A stretch of 30,479 bases of DNA, taken from positions 1 through 30,479 of IMG/VR virus record IMGVR_UViG_3300008110_008601; one strand, 5' to 3'. This DNA comes from a virus. The notes under the pieces are model-generated. The model worked only from the letters and a program-made list of their open reading frames with translations. It ran no database searches and had not been told where the DNA came from. Made by a program: the position numbers and the translations under genes. This document shows positions 30,425 to 30,479 of the stretch, one piece after another. Within the stretch, counting starts at the first letter, position 1. Each line of letters opens with the position of its first letter.

Positions 30425-30479
30425 CCGTTAAATTATAGTGCCATTTTATTATTTTTTATCTACTTTTTGGCACATTTTA

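Noticed and set aside
1-30479. CRISPR arrays, insertion sequences, integrase or attachment sites
   Set aside because: No regularly spaced repeats, transposase or integrase genes were found on either strand.

Overview
The window is part of the genome of a large, tailed, T4-like (myovirus-type) phage. It is AT-rich, gene-dense and unidirectional: every protein gene and all four tRNAs lie on the minus strand, so transcription runs from high to low coordinates. The phage assignment rests on virion-type proteins, T4-type late promoter motifs (TATAAATA and close variants), a GIY-YIG homing endonuclease, a lysis-type enzyme pair and 0-16 base overlaps at most gene junctions. A Gram-negative host is implied by a periplasmic PstS, an outer-membrane beta-barrel protein and two Sec-exported cell-wall enzymes. 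The OMP and YdcH-like proteins look alphaproteobacterial, and the style recalls marine phages of streamlined heterotrophs, but the host is inference. No terminase, capsid or polymerase gene is present to place the phage taxonomically.

Layout, left to right. (1) 1-7.9 kb, virion or late region: two fibre-like structural proteins, a Dps ferritin, an 802-residue nucleotidylyltransferase fusion, a ligase-like protein and a possible PD-(D/E)XK protein. Four proteins here begin with a peptide closely resembling the T4 capsid-targeting sequence, suggesting they are packaged inside the head and clipped by the prohead protease. (2) 7.9-14.7 kb, accessory and metabolic region: PstS behind a Pho-box-like promoter, an outer-membrane protein, a SprT-like protein, ThyX, tRNA-Leu and tRNA-Arg, small phage proteins, a GT25-like glycosyltransferase, a GIY-YIG endonuclease, an initiator-like tRNA-Met and a SpeD-like pyruvoyl enzyme. 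(3) 14.7-16.6 kb, exported enzymes: a CHAP/NlpC-like hydrolase, a lytic transglycosylase and a DNA/RNA non-specific nuclease, each with a signal peptide. (4) 16.6-25.9 kb, a 12-gene sugar operon: four NAD-dependent sugar epimerases/dehydratases, a split transketolase, two methyltransferases and several glycosyltransferases. (5) 26-27.8 kb, a nucleobase module: queuosine-precursor transporter, GMP reductase and a 29-residue coupled ORF. (6) 27.8-30.4 kb: another glycosyltransferase, tRNA-Ser, a GalE-like epimerase, a TagD-like cytidylyltransferase and a YdcH-like protein behind a sigma70 promoter.

How it fits together. The phage appears to combine phosphate capture (PstS, possibly the OMP), nucleotide supply (ThyX, GuaC, perhaps the exported nuclease), polyamine-type metabolism (SpeD-like) and a nucleotide-sugar and glycan pathway that could modify the host envelope, the virion or the DNA. 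A recurring regulatory design is a promoter nested in, or firing from within, an inverted repeat, so that read-through RNA folds a hairpin that local transcripts lack. It is seen at the homing endonuclease gene, at the small gene after pstS, and at the terminator before pstS.
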